Positions 1 through 6,674 of a DNA stretch of 10,431 bases are shown here, piece by piece. This DNA comes from an uncultured Clostridia bacterium. GTDB lineage: Bacteria; Bacillota; Clostridia; Oscillospirales; Acutalibacteraceae. The stretch spans positions 1-10,431 of the forward strand of contig CALWMQ010000022.1 of NCBI GenBank assembly GCA_944382025.1, read 5' to 3'. Numbering within the stretch: the first letter of the stretch is position 1; each line of letters begins with the position of its first letter. A program made the translations under genes and the position numbers. The notes under the pieces were generated by a model. That model ran no database searches and was not told the origin of the DNA. It saw only the letters and a list, made by a program, of their open reading frames with translations.

Positions 1-55
1 TACCGCTCCTGTTTTCATTTGCGGAAAGACTTGTACCCCCCATAAGAAGTTTTCG

Positions 56-77
56 GCCGCCTTTTTTAAAAGGCGGC
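56..77. repeat. Inverted repeat 1 of left-end cluster
   Basis: A near-perfect palindrome with arms GCCGCCTTTT (56-65) and AAAAGGCGGC (68-77) separated by two T residues. It could fold into a hairpin on either strand. Neither side is followed by a clear T-tract outside the stem, so it is not a textbook terminator. It is the first of three inverted repeats within about 80 bases, downstream of the VanY-like gene. It may be part of a dispersed extragenic repeat, but copy number cannot be judged from this window. Confidence 0.7.
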
Positions 78-82
78 GGGGT

Positions 83-100
83 CGGGGGGCAGGGCCCCCG
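83..100. repeat. Inverted repeat 2 of left-end cluster
   Basis: The arms CGGGGG (83-88) and CCCCCG (95-100) flank a 6-nt loop, giving a very GC-rich short hairpin. It sits six bases from repeat 1 and eleven bases from repeat 3. There is no T-tract after it on either strand. Its role is unknown; it may contribute to a composite transcription-stop or mRNA-stabilising structure after the VanY-like gene. Confidence 0.6.
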
Positions 101-110
101 CCGTACCTGT

Positions 111-130
111 CAGCAAAAGGCCTTTTGCTG
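111..130 (-). terminator. Perfect palindrome, possible terminator of vanY-like gene
   Basis: CAGCAAAAGGCCTTTTGCTG is a perfect 20-bp palindrome lying 30 bases past the minus-strand stop codon at 161-163. Its position fits a 3' hairpin for the VanY-like transcript. However, it has no loop bases of its own, and on the minus strand it is followed by ACAGGTACGG rather than a T-tract. Intrinsic termination is therefore only a possibility. It could act together with the two GC-rich repeats farther downstream. Confidence 0.4.
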
Positions 131-160
131 ATAATTATTGGGGGACGGGTCAGGGGCTTC

Positions 161-1069
161 CTAGCCTGGTATCCGTCCGGTCACGATAAATCCCCCGGTG
201 TTGTCGGGAGAGACGGTTACCTCTGTCAGTTCGGGGGGAATGGACACGGTACCATCGGTAGGAATCTGATACAGGATCATGTACCCATCTGCCGTATAGG
301 CCTGGCCGGACCGCAAATGCTGGATGTATTCTTCCATTGTCCAACGGTTATTATAGAGGATTTTCGCGTGAGGCTCTCCAACATAGCGGACGTGCCAGGG
401 TTCGTAAATACAGCCTGTAATACCGCTTTTTCCATAGGGATAGCGGATAATAAAACCGTATTGCCAGGCGTTTTCCTGGATCCACCGGCCTCCGTCGGAA
501 TCAATGAACCGGCGTCCGGCGTGCTGATAGGTGTACAGGTCAGCGGCTAATCCCGCCTGATGCTCGCTGCAGCCTGGTTTCCCGGCGGTAACAGGGTCGT
601 CCTTGTAGAGTTGTTCCTGCTCTTCCTGGGTGCGGTAGGTGCTCATAATGTATACCCTGTCACCGGTGGCGGCTGAGGCGGCGGTGAGCATTTCCAACAG
701 CTTTTGTGTCCCTTTCTTATAGAACAGCAGTTCCTCATCACTGATGGCTTCCAGTTCCAGATCCGCCGCCGTATCCAGGGGATAATCCTGATTGATGAGC
801 CAGAGAGAGTGGGAATAGGTAATTCCGTCTACCTTTCCCATCCGGATCTCCTCCAGAGAATAGATTTGACGATCATCCTGATCTAGGAAAGCGGCGGTTA
901 AAGCGACAGGACTGCGAGGCGCAAGCCACCGATCCCATATACCATAGCCAATATCGGAACGTATATCCGTTAAGAACCAAATACAGCCCCCCGCCGCCAA
1001 AATGACAACAAGGAGTATCGCCAGGGCAAGCGCCCATTTGCGGGGGGGACGGCGTATGCAAATCCTCAT
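161..1069 (-). CDS. Membrane-anchored M15 family D-alanyl-D-alanine carboxypeptidase (VanY-like)
   Basis: A 302-residue protein of the VanY/M15B zinc peptidase family, which removes the terminal D-Ala from peptidoglycan stem peptides outside the cytoplasmic membrane. A basic N-terminus followed by a hydrophobic stretch at about 11-33 looks like an uncleaved membrane anchor. The catalytic domain spans about 100-240. It shows STYRTQEEQ (Arg146, Gln151), the zinc motif SEHQAGLAAD (His170 and Asp177) and EPWH (Glu223, His226), so all expected metal and catalytic residues are present. The last 50 or so residues form an extra tail I do not recognise. The ATG at 1069 is preceded by GGAAAGGATGGG at usable spacing. 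The gene lies 128 nt after gerC on the same strand with no strong terminator between, so read-through from the germination operon is possible. Family assignment is firm; the exact substrate, and a role in spore cortex or vegetative wall, are inference. Confidence 0.9.
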   Translation of the reverse strand: MRICIRRPPRKWALALAILLVVILAAGGCIWFLTDIRSDIGYGIWDRWLAPRSPVALTAAFLDQDDRQIYSLEEIRMGKVDGITYSHSLWLINQDYPLDTAADLELEAISDEELLFYKKGTQKLLEMLTAASAATGDRVYIMSTYRTQEEQEQLYKDDPVTAGKPGCSEHQAGLAADLYTYQHAGRRFIDSDGGRWIQENAWQYGFIIRYPYGKSGITGCIYEPWHVRYVGEPHAKILYNNRWTMEEYIQHLRSGQAYTADGYMILYQIPTDGTVSIPPELTEVTVSPDNTGGFIVTGRIPG

Positions 1070-1197
1070 GGAATCCCATCCTTTCCCGGTACGGTTTCCC
1101 GTCCTGTATCCACTATATCAGGCGGGCCGAAAAAAGAGGGAAGGGAATGGCAAAGAAATTCTTAAGAGGACAGGGAATGTTTATGAAGAGAGGCGGA

Positions 1198-2409
1198 TTA
1201 CAGGGCGGGAATAGAGGAGGCGTCAAATTCCACCCCGATTTTGGTAACCCGGGCGTCCACCGACAGGGAATAAGCGCACTCCTTCAGGATGTCGGGCCAT
1301 TCCTCCTCACGTCCCCGAACCAGTTCCGGATATCGCTTCATAGCCAGCCTTTTTAATCCTACCACATCGCACCCGTACTGTCCTATAGAAGTCTCCAGGG
1401 CGGCATTCATATCCTGCCGGATGGCCTCGCTGAGCAGGGCATTGACCGTGGCGATTTGGCTGTTCCCCAGGTTTTCCGGCATATATTCTTCCAGTATCTC
1501 GGCGTCACAGGTTACCTGGATAGCGAATTCCGCCGTACTGTCCTTTTGGGTAACTGTAATAGTGGTATGCGCATTTTTGACCGATACGGTAACACGTCCG
1601 CCGCCCATATCCTCCGGCAATTCCAGCACATACAGGCATTGTTCCAGATCTCCCCGGGCGAAAAGCAGACCCCGGGTTGCCTCCGGATCCAAATCCCCTG
1701 CGTAGATTCCGTTCCGGAACAAGGCGGTACCGTCCAAGTGAGCGGACTTCCGGCTGTTTCCGGTATCGGATTCCCCGCTTGTGCTGTCGTCAGGTTCTTC
1801 TTCTACTCTGATGATGGGCAAGCCGATGTCATACATGCCGCTGAGGGCCCGTTCTACATCCAGTATCCGGGCACGGGTAACAAATCCCCATTGGCTGCCT
1901 TCTTCCAGCATCTGCGCGATCTGCTCCGACGGCACGGCGGTGCTTTCGGACGGTACCTCCAGCAGATCCATGGCACTGCCTCGGCATACCGCCATATCCA
2001 CCTGGGGACGTCCTTCATGGCTGCGGATAAAATAGTCCAGCATGGACTGCAGCGACTGCTTTTTTACCTGATCCATACCGAGGGCGATGATTTTATTGTG
2101 GAGGATATATACGTTGCGCCCGGAGGCAGCCACAAAGGATTTCAGCGCACTGGCTACCGACAGACCTTCGGTTTTATATACCGAGGTGGCGTTGTGTTCC
2201 TGTTCGGTCAAACTCCCGGAGGTTTTGAGAACCTCGATGACCTGGATAGACAGGCGGCAGCCTTCTTCCTCTCCGGCATCGATGCCGATGGCCGTGACCA
2301 CAACACGATGATTGATCTGGGATTTTTCCCGACAGCTGGGAAGCATGACAATACCCACCACCAAAAACAGCAAAAAGCTGATTAAACTGATAGAACGACC
2401 GTTTTTCAT
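1198..2409 (-). CDS. gerC: Ger(x)C family spore germination lipoprotein (GerAC type)
   Basis: A 403-residue C subunit of a GerA-type nutrient germination receptor, a lipoprotein on the outer face of the spore inner membrane. The N-terminus has a signal segment ending in LPSC, with Cys26 as the likely lipidated residue (proline at -2 is a little unusual). The mature part begins with VVVTAIGIDAG, typical of the family. It continues with the conserved central stretch around GRNVYILHNKIIALG, and ends in the classic C-terminal region (YGCDVVGLKRLAMKRYPEL, then VTKIGVEF). An in-frame TTG at 2430 would add seven residues. I prefer the ATG at 2409 because AAAGGGGTGG sits just before it. It is the last gene of gerA-gerB-gerC. 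The 122-nt gap after gerB is longer than the gerA-gerB gap. The symbol denotes the family slot, not a specific ortholog; the ligand cannot be predicted. Confidence 0.94.
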   Translation of the reverse strand: MKNGRSISLISFLLFLVVGIVMLPSCREKSQINHRVVVTAIGIDAGEEEGCRLSIQVIEVLKTSGSLTEQEHNATSVYKTEGLSVASALKSFVAASGRNVYILHNKIIALGMDQVKKQSLQSMLDYFIRSHEGRPQVDMAVCRGSAMDLLEVPSESTAVPSEQIAQMLEEGSQWGFVTRARILDVERALSGMYDIGLPIIRVEEEPDDSTSGESDTGNSRKSAHLDGTALFRNGIYAGDLDPEATRGLLFARGDLEQCLYVLELPEDMGGGRVTVSVKNAHTTITVTQKDSTAEFAIQVTCDAEILEEYMPENLGNSQIATVNALLSEAIRQDMNAALETSIGQYGCDVVGLKRLAMKRYPELVRGREEEWPDILKECAYSLSVDARVTKIGVEFDASSIPAL

Positions 2410-2531
2410 AGGCAATCCACCCCTTTCCAATGGACCTCAGCGGAGAAATAATCAAAAAAGTGTTTAACAGGCAGACAATCATGGACTCTGTTGTTCCAAG
2501 TGCCCCAAGATATGGGAACCTTTGCGGACGG

Positions 2532-3668
2532 CTAGGAATGTCCCTGGATAGATTCATGCTGGGCTTCCGAGGATTCGCTGCACCGGAGGTTCCGCTTGCG
2601 CAGAAAGTCCGATCCAATCAGCGCCAGAGGGAGCAGCACAGCAAAGAGAGACAGCAGAACGGTAGAAACGATCCAGATAATTTGCCTTTCCCATTGTAGG
2701 GCCATATCACCAAGCCATATGCCGAGCCAAGCCACCAGAACGATACTGATGACAGCGGCAGGGGGCCTGGCCTTAGCGCCTGCCAGTCGGCCCACGCAGT
2801 TGAGGTACAACATGGCCAGAAAGGCGGTCTTAATAAACAGCGCCGCCAGCCAAATAGAGGTAGCTAATACATCCATACGCTGCAGGAGGCTGGCTTTGGC
2901 GGCGGTGACGGCTGTATAGTAGGGGAAGAGTACCATACCGCTGAAATCGCCTAATACGCCCAGAGCGGTAATCTGGATAATCAGGGCGCAGGCGGTTAAA
3001 CCGATTCCAAACCCCAGACAGGCTTTTCCTAAGCTTTTGTACCCGCCGTGGATATAGGGAAGCATAAGGCCCAGCAATACCAGTTCTGAGGTTCTGGGCA
3101 GCTCCTCCAGAGCGCCGTATATCACAGGCCGGGTGCCGTCATATAAAAAGGGAGGGAAATGGATGAGCTCCATATCGGGCAGCAGGACGATCAGGATGAA
3201 CACGATGGCCAAAGCGACTGTAAAGAACACCAAAGCGGCGGCCCGTCCCACCGCCTGCAAACCGTAAAAGGCCGCGGCGTAAGCCGCTGCTGCCAGGGTA
3301 ACGCAAAGAACGGTACGGGAAATATCAGGGGATAGGGTTGTGACGAAGAACTGGCTGAACCACACCATATCCATCACCTGATAGATAAGGCAAGCCAGTC
3401 CATAGCCTGCGGCGACTATGGCGCCGCCCTTGCCCCATAGGATATAGGCGTATTCCAAGGGGCTGGCGGAATCGGTTCGTTTGGCAAACCACAAAGAAGG
3501 CAGTGCCGCCAGCAGGATCAGAAACCCATGGAGAACAGCGGACAGCAGGTAATCGGACCCATGGGAGACCTGATGCAGGGTGGGGGCGAAGGTCATGGAA
3601 ACCGCCAGGCGGCTGGTCAGGAGCAGGGCAGTGAGCTGGCCGGGACTGATTTGGGAAGCTTTGGTCAC
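2532..3668 (-). CDS. gerB: GerAB/GerB family spore germination permease-like protein
   Basis: A 378-residue, very hydrophobic protein of the endospore germination permease family (APC superfamily fold). These B subunits carry the nutrient-binding site of GerA-type receptors. About ten membrane segments are visible. Family signatures include the N-terminal QISPGQL, AFYGLQAVGR in the middle, and FPYYTAVTAAKASLLQRMDV followed by IWLAALFIKTAF in the second half. The polar C-terminal tail is short. An in-frame ATG at 3722 overlaps the end of gerA. I chose the GTG at 3668 because AAAGGAAG lies about 10 nt before it and because ISPGQL then falls at the expected distance from the N-terminus. The start is 19 nt after the gerA stop, consistent with one transcript. 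Length is normal for the family and no lesion is seen. Confidence 0.93.
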   Translation of the reverse strand: MTKASQISPGQLTALLLTSRLAVSMTFAPTLHQVSHGSDYLLSAVLHGFLILLAALPSLWFAKRTDSASPLEYAYILWGKGGAIVAAGYGLACLIYQVMDMVWFSQFFVTTLSPDISRTVLCVTLAAAAYAAAFYGLQAVGRAAALVFFTVALAIVFILIVLLPDMELIHFPPFLYDGTRPVIYGALEELPRTSELVLLGLMLPYIHGGYKSLGKACLGFGIGLTACALIIQITALGVLGDFSGMVLFPYYTAVTAAKASLLQRMDVLATSIWLAALFIKTAFLAMLYLNCVGRLAGAKARPPAAVISIVLVAWLGIWLGDMALQWERQIIWIVSTVLLSLFAVLLPLALIGSDFLRKRNLRCSESSEAQHESIQGHS

Positions 3669-3687
3669 AGGAAATACACTTCCTTTG

Positions 3688-5229
3688 CTAGTTCTTCTTG
3701 CGGTTAGGGTTGTCCTGATCATCCGGGATTTTGGATCCCACCACGTTTTGAACCAAAAAGCGGCGGCGTCCTAGGATGCGCCAATCCGCACGAATAAAAA
3801 CATCCCGCATGGCCTTGAGGCTGAAGGGGGATATAGGGGCCAGATAGGGAATGGAATCCACATTCATAGCGCAGATGCTGCAGAGGAAGAGGACGGTTCC
3901 CAGCACTACGCCGTACAGGCCCAGTACACCGCCCAAGACAATGAATATAAACCGCAGAATGGTAATGGGGCCGTACAGGGTAGGGAGTACAAAGGAACTG
4001 AGGGTAGTAAGGGCCACGATGATGACCATAGGGGCGCCGATAATGCCGGCCCGGACAGCTGATTCGCCGATTACCAGGGCGCCGACGATACTGACGGCGT
4101 GGCCTACCGATTTTGGGAACCGCAGCCCGGCCTCCCGCATGATCTCAAATAGAAAATGAATCAGAATGGCCTCAAAAATAAGAGGAAACGGGGTGGAATG
4201 ATCGGAATTCAGAAAGGTCATCAGTAAGGTGGGGGGGAACATTTCCGGATGATGGGTACCCACCGCCACATACAGTCCTGGGAGCAGGATGCTGATAAAG
4301 AAAGCTACATATTTGACAATGCGGATAAAACTGGCATAAATGGGGTTTTGGGTATAGTCGTCCATGGACTGGAAATGCTCCACAAAGAGATAAGGGACAA
4401 CCAGTACAAAAGGGGTGCCGTCAACCATGACGCCGATCCGGCCCTCAGCGATCTTGCCGCAGAGGGTATCCGGCCGTTCGGTGGTGTCCACACTGGCAAA
4501 CAGGGAACGCTGCCTGTTTTCCAGGAAGGGCTGGATGTATCCGGACTCCAGTACCACGTCCAAAGGACAGTCCTGCAGATGGGCGCGTACGTCGTTGAGC
4601 AGTGAGGCGGAGACCCTGTCCCGCATATAGCATAGGCATACGGCGGTCTGGCTGGAATCCCCTACCGACAGCATTTCAAACGTCAGTTCCGGCGTTTTCA
4701 TTCTCCGGCGGATCATGGACATATTGACCCGAATGGCTTCGGTAAACCCTTCCCGGGATCCCCGTACCGTCACTTCGGTAGAAGGTTCGTTAATCCCGCG
4801 GATCATGAAGGCCTGCAGCCCGCCCAGTACCGCAAAAGGGACACCGTCCATCAGTACCGCGGCGAATCCGCTGGTAATCAGGTTAGTTAGTTCCTCCATG
4901 GTGGTGACCTGGAGCAGGTCGGTGAAACCCAGTACCTCATCTCGGATACGGCTCATCAGTTGTTCCGGAGGCTGCCCTTCCCCGGACAGTCCTGTCATGG
5001 GGAGGATAACGGCATTGGCCATGATATGGCGATCAACCATCCCCTCGATGGAAACCACCGCAGCGGAATATCCGCATACAGTCAGACGGCGGATGGTCAG
5101 GTCCGCGCTGACGCCGAATAGGGTTCTCAGCTGGACTAGGTCATCCATCAGTATCCCTTTGATGGGGGTAGAAGCTTTGGGCGGAGAAATTTTTTTCTCC
5201 TGGTTTCTTTTTTGAACATTGTCCCACAT
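3688..5229 (-). CDS. gerA: GerA family spore germination receptor A subunit
   Basis: A 513-residue A subunit of a GerA-type nutrient receptor. The family has a soluble N-terminal domain followed by a membrane domain, and A subunits oligomerise in the spore inner membrane, where they are thought to form the ion-conducting element. The N-terminal domain includes GSREGFTEAIRVN and IRRRMKTPEL (about 157-182) and ESGYIQPFLE (228-237). The membrane domain begins near GTPFVLVVPYLFVEHFQS (271-288). It holds PGLYVA, the conserved FEIMREAGLRFPKSVGHAVS (361-380) and IVGALVIGESAV, then further hydrophobic helices to about 452. The longest reading starts at 5340 (550 residues), but that ATG has no ribosome binding site. 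The ATG at 5229 has GGAG six bases before it and is preferred. First gene of gerA-gerB-gerC, divergent from the DUF421 operon. Intact; the germinant is unknown. Confidence 0.94.
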   Translation of the reverse strand: MWDNVQKRNQEKKISPPKASTPIKGILMDDLVQLRTLFGVSADLTIRRLTVCGYSAAVVSIEGMVDRHIMANAVILPMTGLSGEGQPPEQLMSRIRDEVLGFTDLLQVTTMEELTNLITSGFAAVLMDGVPFAVLGGLQAFMIRGINEPSTEVTVRGSREGFTEAIRVNMSMIRRRMKTPELTFEMLSVGDSSQTAVCLCYMRDRVSASLLNDVRAHLQDCPLDVVLESGYIQPFLENRQRSLFASVDTTERPDTLCGKIAEGRIGVMVDGTPFVLVVPYLFVEHFQSMDDYTQNPIYASFIRIVKYVAFFISILLPGLYVAVGTHHPEMFPPTLLMTFLNSDHSTPFPLIFEAILIHFLFEIMREAGLRFPKSVGHAVSIVGALVIGESAVRAGIIGAPMVIIVALTTLSSFVLPTLYGPITILRFIFIVLGGVLGLYGVVLGTVLFLCSICAMNVDSIPYLAPISPFSLKAMRDVFIRADWRILGRRRFLVQNVVGSKIPDDQDNPNRKKN

Positions 5230-5235
5230 AGGAAA

Positions 5236-5239
5236 CTCC
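5236..5239 (-). promoter_or_regulatory. Ribosome binding site deciding the gerA start
   Basis: On the minus strand the sequence AATGGAGTTTCCTATG places GGAG six bases before the ATG at 5229. The upstream in-frame ATGs at 5340, 5292 and 5241 have no purine-rich site at a suitable distance. This favours the 513-residue form of GerA. Confidence 0.65.
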
Positions 5240-5245
5240 ATTCTG

Positions 5246-5269
5246 AGGCGGCTATGTATCCGGCCGCCT
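5246..5269 (-). promoter_or_regulatory. Hairpin in the gerA leader
   Basis: The arms AGGCGGC and GCCGCCT (5246-5252 and 5263-5269) form a 7-bp stem with a 10-nt loop, ending only six bases upstream of the GGAG of gerA. It lies in the presumed untranslated leader if the start at 5229 is right. It could influence translation initiation or mRNA stability, but there is no T-tract and no alternative pairing was found to suggest a switch. Confidence 0.4.
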
Positions 5270-5336
5270 AACAGGTTTGAAAGATCCGGCATCTTTTTCA
5301 GTGTATCCCGCACCAAAGAGATTATCCCTTTCAAGC

Positions 5337-5366
5337 GCATAAGATTTTATTCAGCCGCCCATACTA
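5337..5366 (+). promoter_or_regulatory. Candidate sigma-G (forespore) promoter for the DUF421–DUF4363 operon
   Basis: The plus strand has GCATA (5337-5341), an 18-nt spacer, and CATACTA (5360-5366). As I remember it, the Bacillus subtilis sigma-G consensus is GHATR, 17-18 nt, CATNHTA; every position matches. Transcription would start near 5373, giving a leader of about 50 nt before the ATG at 5423, where AGGGA provides a ribosome binding site. The -10 element lacks the GG expected for sigma-F. This is a pattern match only; no transcript data are available here. Confidence 0.6.
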
Positions 5367-5422
5367 AGCCTGTAAAAATGGCGGTTGCCAGAGAAAGTGC
5401 CGGGAAAGACAGGGATACATTT

Positions 5423-6121
5423 ATGGCGATTACAGCTATCCGTACAGTCATCATCTATATTTTTATTATTGTCGCCATGCGGATCATGGGAAAGCGACAG
5501 CTGGGAGAACTGCAGCCGGTAGAGCTGGTAGTAACCCTGCTGATTTCGGATCTGGCTGCGGTACCCATGCAGGAGAGTGGGATGCCGCTGTTGAATGGAC
5601 TTGTCCCCATTGTGGTGCTGGTAGCCATGGAACTGCTGTTATCGGCGCTGATGATGAAAAGCAACGGTTTTTTTACTCTGATCAGCGGAACGCCCATTGT
5701 GGTTGTCAAGGACGGAAAGCTGGATACCAAAGCACTCAAACGCCTGCGCCTGACGGTGGAAGACCTGATGGAATCCCTGCGGCAGCAGAATATGTTTGAT
5801 ATCCGGGACGCGGCGTACATTATCGCCGAAACCAATGGGAAAATCAGTGTGTTCCCCAAGCCGGACAAGCAGCCGGTAACCACCGGGGATATTCATAAGG
5901 TTCCCAGCGATACGGGCGCCCCGGTGATTGTGGTCAGCGACGGTAAAATGGTGGACTGGGGTCTGGAGATGTGCGGGCTAACGGAGGAATGGGTAAAAGC
6001 CCAGCTGCATAAGAAAAACTGCCCATTAAAGGATGTGTTCCTGATGACGGCGGATAAGTCCAAGCAGTATTATTTGCTGCGGAACAAAGATACAGGGGCA
6101 TCGGGAGGGGAAAAACCATGA
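5423..6121 (+). CDS. DUF421 family (YetF-like) membrane protein
   Basis: A 232-residue member of the DUF421 family. The N-terminal part has three hydrophobic segments at about 5-22, 34-50 and 59-79. Between the first two is the family hallmark MGKRQLGELQPVELVVTLLI (22-41). The cytoplasmic part contains TPIVVVKDGKL (90-100), then TVEDLMESLRQQ and AAYIIAETNGKISVFPK, which match the conserved core; the C-terminal half is soluble. The reading frame is open back to 5219, but the ATG at 5423 is preferred because AGGGA lies seven bases upstream and the protein then begins just before the first membrane helix, as in relatives. Molecular function is not established. DUF421 proteins occur in Bacillus spore membranes (YetF, and 2Duf of spoVA2mob linked to spore heat resistance). 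Here the sigma-G-like promoter and the divergent gerA operon point to the spore. It overlaps the next gene by ATGA. Confidence 0.9.
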   Translation: MAITAIRTVIIYIFIIVAMRIMGKRQLGELQPVELVVTLLISDLAAVPMQESGMPLLNGLVPIVVLVAMELLLSALMMKSNGFFTLISGTPIVVVKDGKLDTKALKRLRLTVEDLMESLRQQNMFDIRDAAYIIAETNGKISVFPKPDKQPVTTGDIHKVPSDTGAPVIVVSDGKMVDWGLEMCGLTEEWVKAQLHKKNCPLKDVFLMTADKSKQYYLLRNKDTGASGGEKP

Positions 6122-6498
6122 AACGGGTGATTGTAGCTGTTGTAGCGCTGATCCTGGTGGCGGGGGGATGCGTGCTGTCTATATATAACGAGCGGAACAA
6201 TACCAATTATCTGATCGACATGACCAACCAGATTGAAACAGCGTTCCGAGAACAGGATTTGGAGCGGACGCAGCAGCTTGCCGACCAGTTTGTAGAGGAA
6301 TTCAAGGAACGTACCCGGTATTTTCCCTTTTATATGCGCCATTCCGATGTCTCTCAAATAGAGGAAAATGTCATTATGCTTCCTATTTTGTTAGAGGCCG
6401 GGGATATGGAGCATTTTCCGGCGGAACTGGCCCGATGCCGCAACCAGCTGGATAAACTGGGAGATCTGGAATTACCCTTGTGGGAAAATATCCTGTAG
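6118..6498 (+). CDS. DUF4363 family protein
   Basis: A 126-residue protein with one N-terminal hydrophobic segment (about 4-22, containing Cys18 after AGG) and a charged, probably helical exposed domain. Recognisable family features are the NTNYLIDMTNQIETAF region after the membrane segment, the repeated acidic/amide heptad-like pattern that follows, and the C-terminal PLWENIL. The Cys at position 18 sits in VAGGC, which resembles a lipobox, so lipid anchoring instead of a transmembrane helix is possible. Its ATG overlaps the stop of the DUF421 gene (ATGA), indicating translational coupling. DUF4363 genes commonly follow DUF421 genes in Clostridia, so the two products probably act together, with DUF4363 on the outer face of the membrane. 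No enzymatic motif is visible and the function is unknown. A strong terminator follows after about 40 bases. Confidence 0.85.
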   Translation: MKRVIVAVVALILVAGGCVLSIYNERNNTNYLIDMTNQIETAFREQDLERTQQLADQFVEEFKERTRYFPFYMRHSDVSQIEENVIMLPILLEAGDMEHFPAELARCRNQLDKLGDLELPLWENIL

Positions 6499-6538
6499 GC
6501 GGGTATCCTAATAGGTGGCAGCGTCAATCATCCATTAT

Positions 6539-6590
6539 AAAACCGGCATCCTTTGGAAGGGCTTAGCCCCAAAAAGGATGCCGGTTTTCT
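6539..6590. terminator. Two-tier, probably bidirectional intrinsic terminator
   Basis: The outer arms AAAACCGGCATCCTTT (6539-6554) and AAAGGATGCCGGTTTT (6573-6588) pair perfectly over 16 bp. Inside the loop, GGGC and GCCC (6559-6562 and 6566-6569) form a second short stem around TTA. The T-run after the GC-rich core on the plus strand is TTTTCT, and the A-run on the other side gives a matching T-run on the minus strand. It lies between the converging DUF4363 and addA genes and can serve both. Confidence 0.9.
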
Positions 6591-6674
6591 GATTAGGGGA
6601 TATTTTGACAAACATGGCAGCTGCATGGCCCTTCCCGGTACCATCAGGCTAGGAGCCTCCTGCCGTTGGACCAG

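Noticed and set aside
125..550. A 141-codon open frame on the plus strand opposite the VanY-like gene
   Set aside because: It overlaps the 3' half of a gene with all M15 catalytic motifs. It begins inside the palindrome at 111-130 without a ribosome binding site.
161..1069. The VanY-like gene as a glycopeptide resistance determinant
   Set aside because: No vanRS, vanHAX or other resistance genes are nearby. VanY-domain D,D-carboxypeptidases are common chromosomal enzymes in Firmicutes.
1070..1197. An intrinsic terminator between gerC and the VanY-like gene
   Set aside because: Only an AT-rich 11-bp palindrome (AAGAATTTCTT on the minus strand) and a separate T-run were found. There is no GC-rich stem directly before the T-run.
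1456..2385. A 309-codon open frame on the plus strand, antisense to gerC
   Set aside because: It lies entirely opposite a clearly conserved Ger(x)C gene, shows no recognisable domain and no good ribosome binding site. It is best explained as a shadow frame of the coding bias on the other strand.
5230..5422. A sigma-G promoter for gerA on the minus strand
   Set aside because: GAATA and GTATG elements are present, but no CATNHTA-like -10 lies 17-18 nt downstream of them. I could not support a specific gerA promoter.
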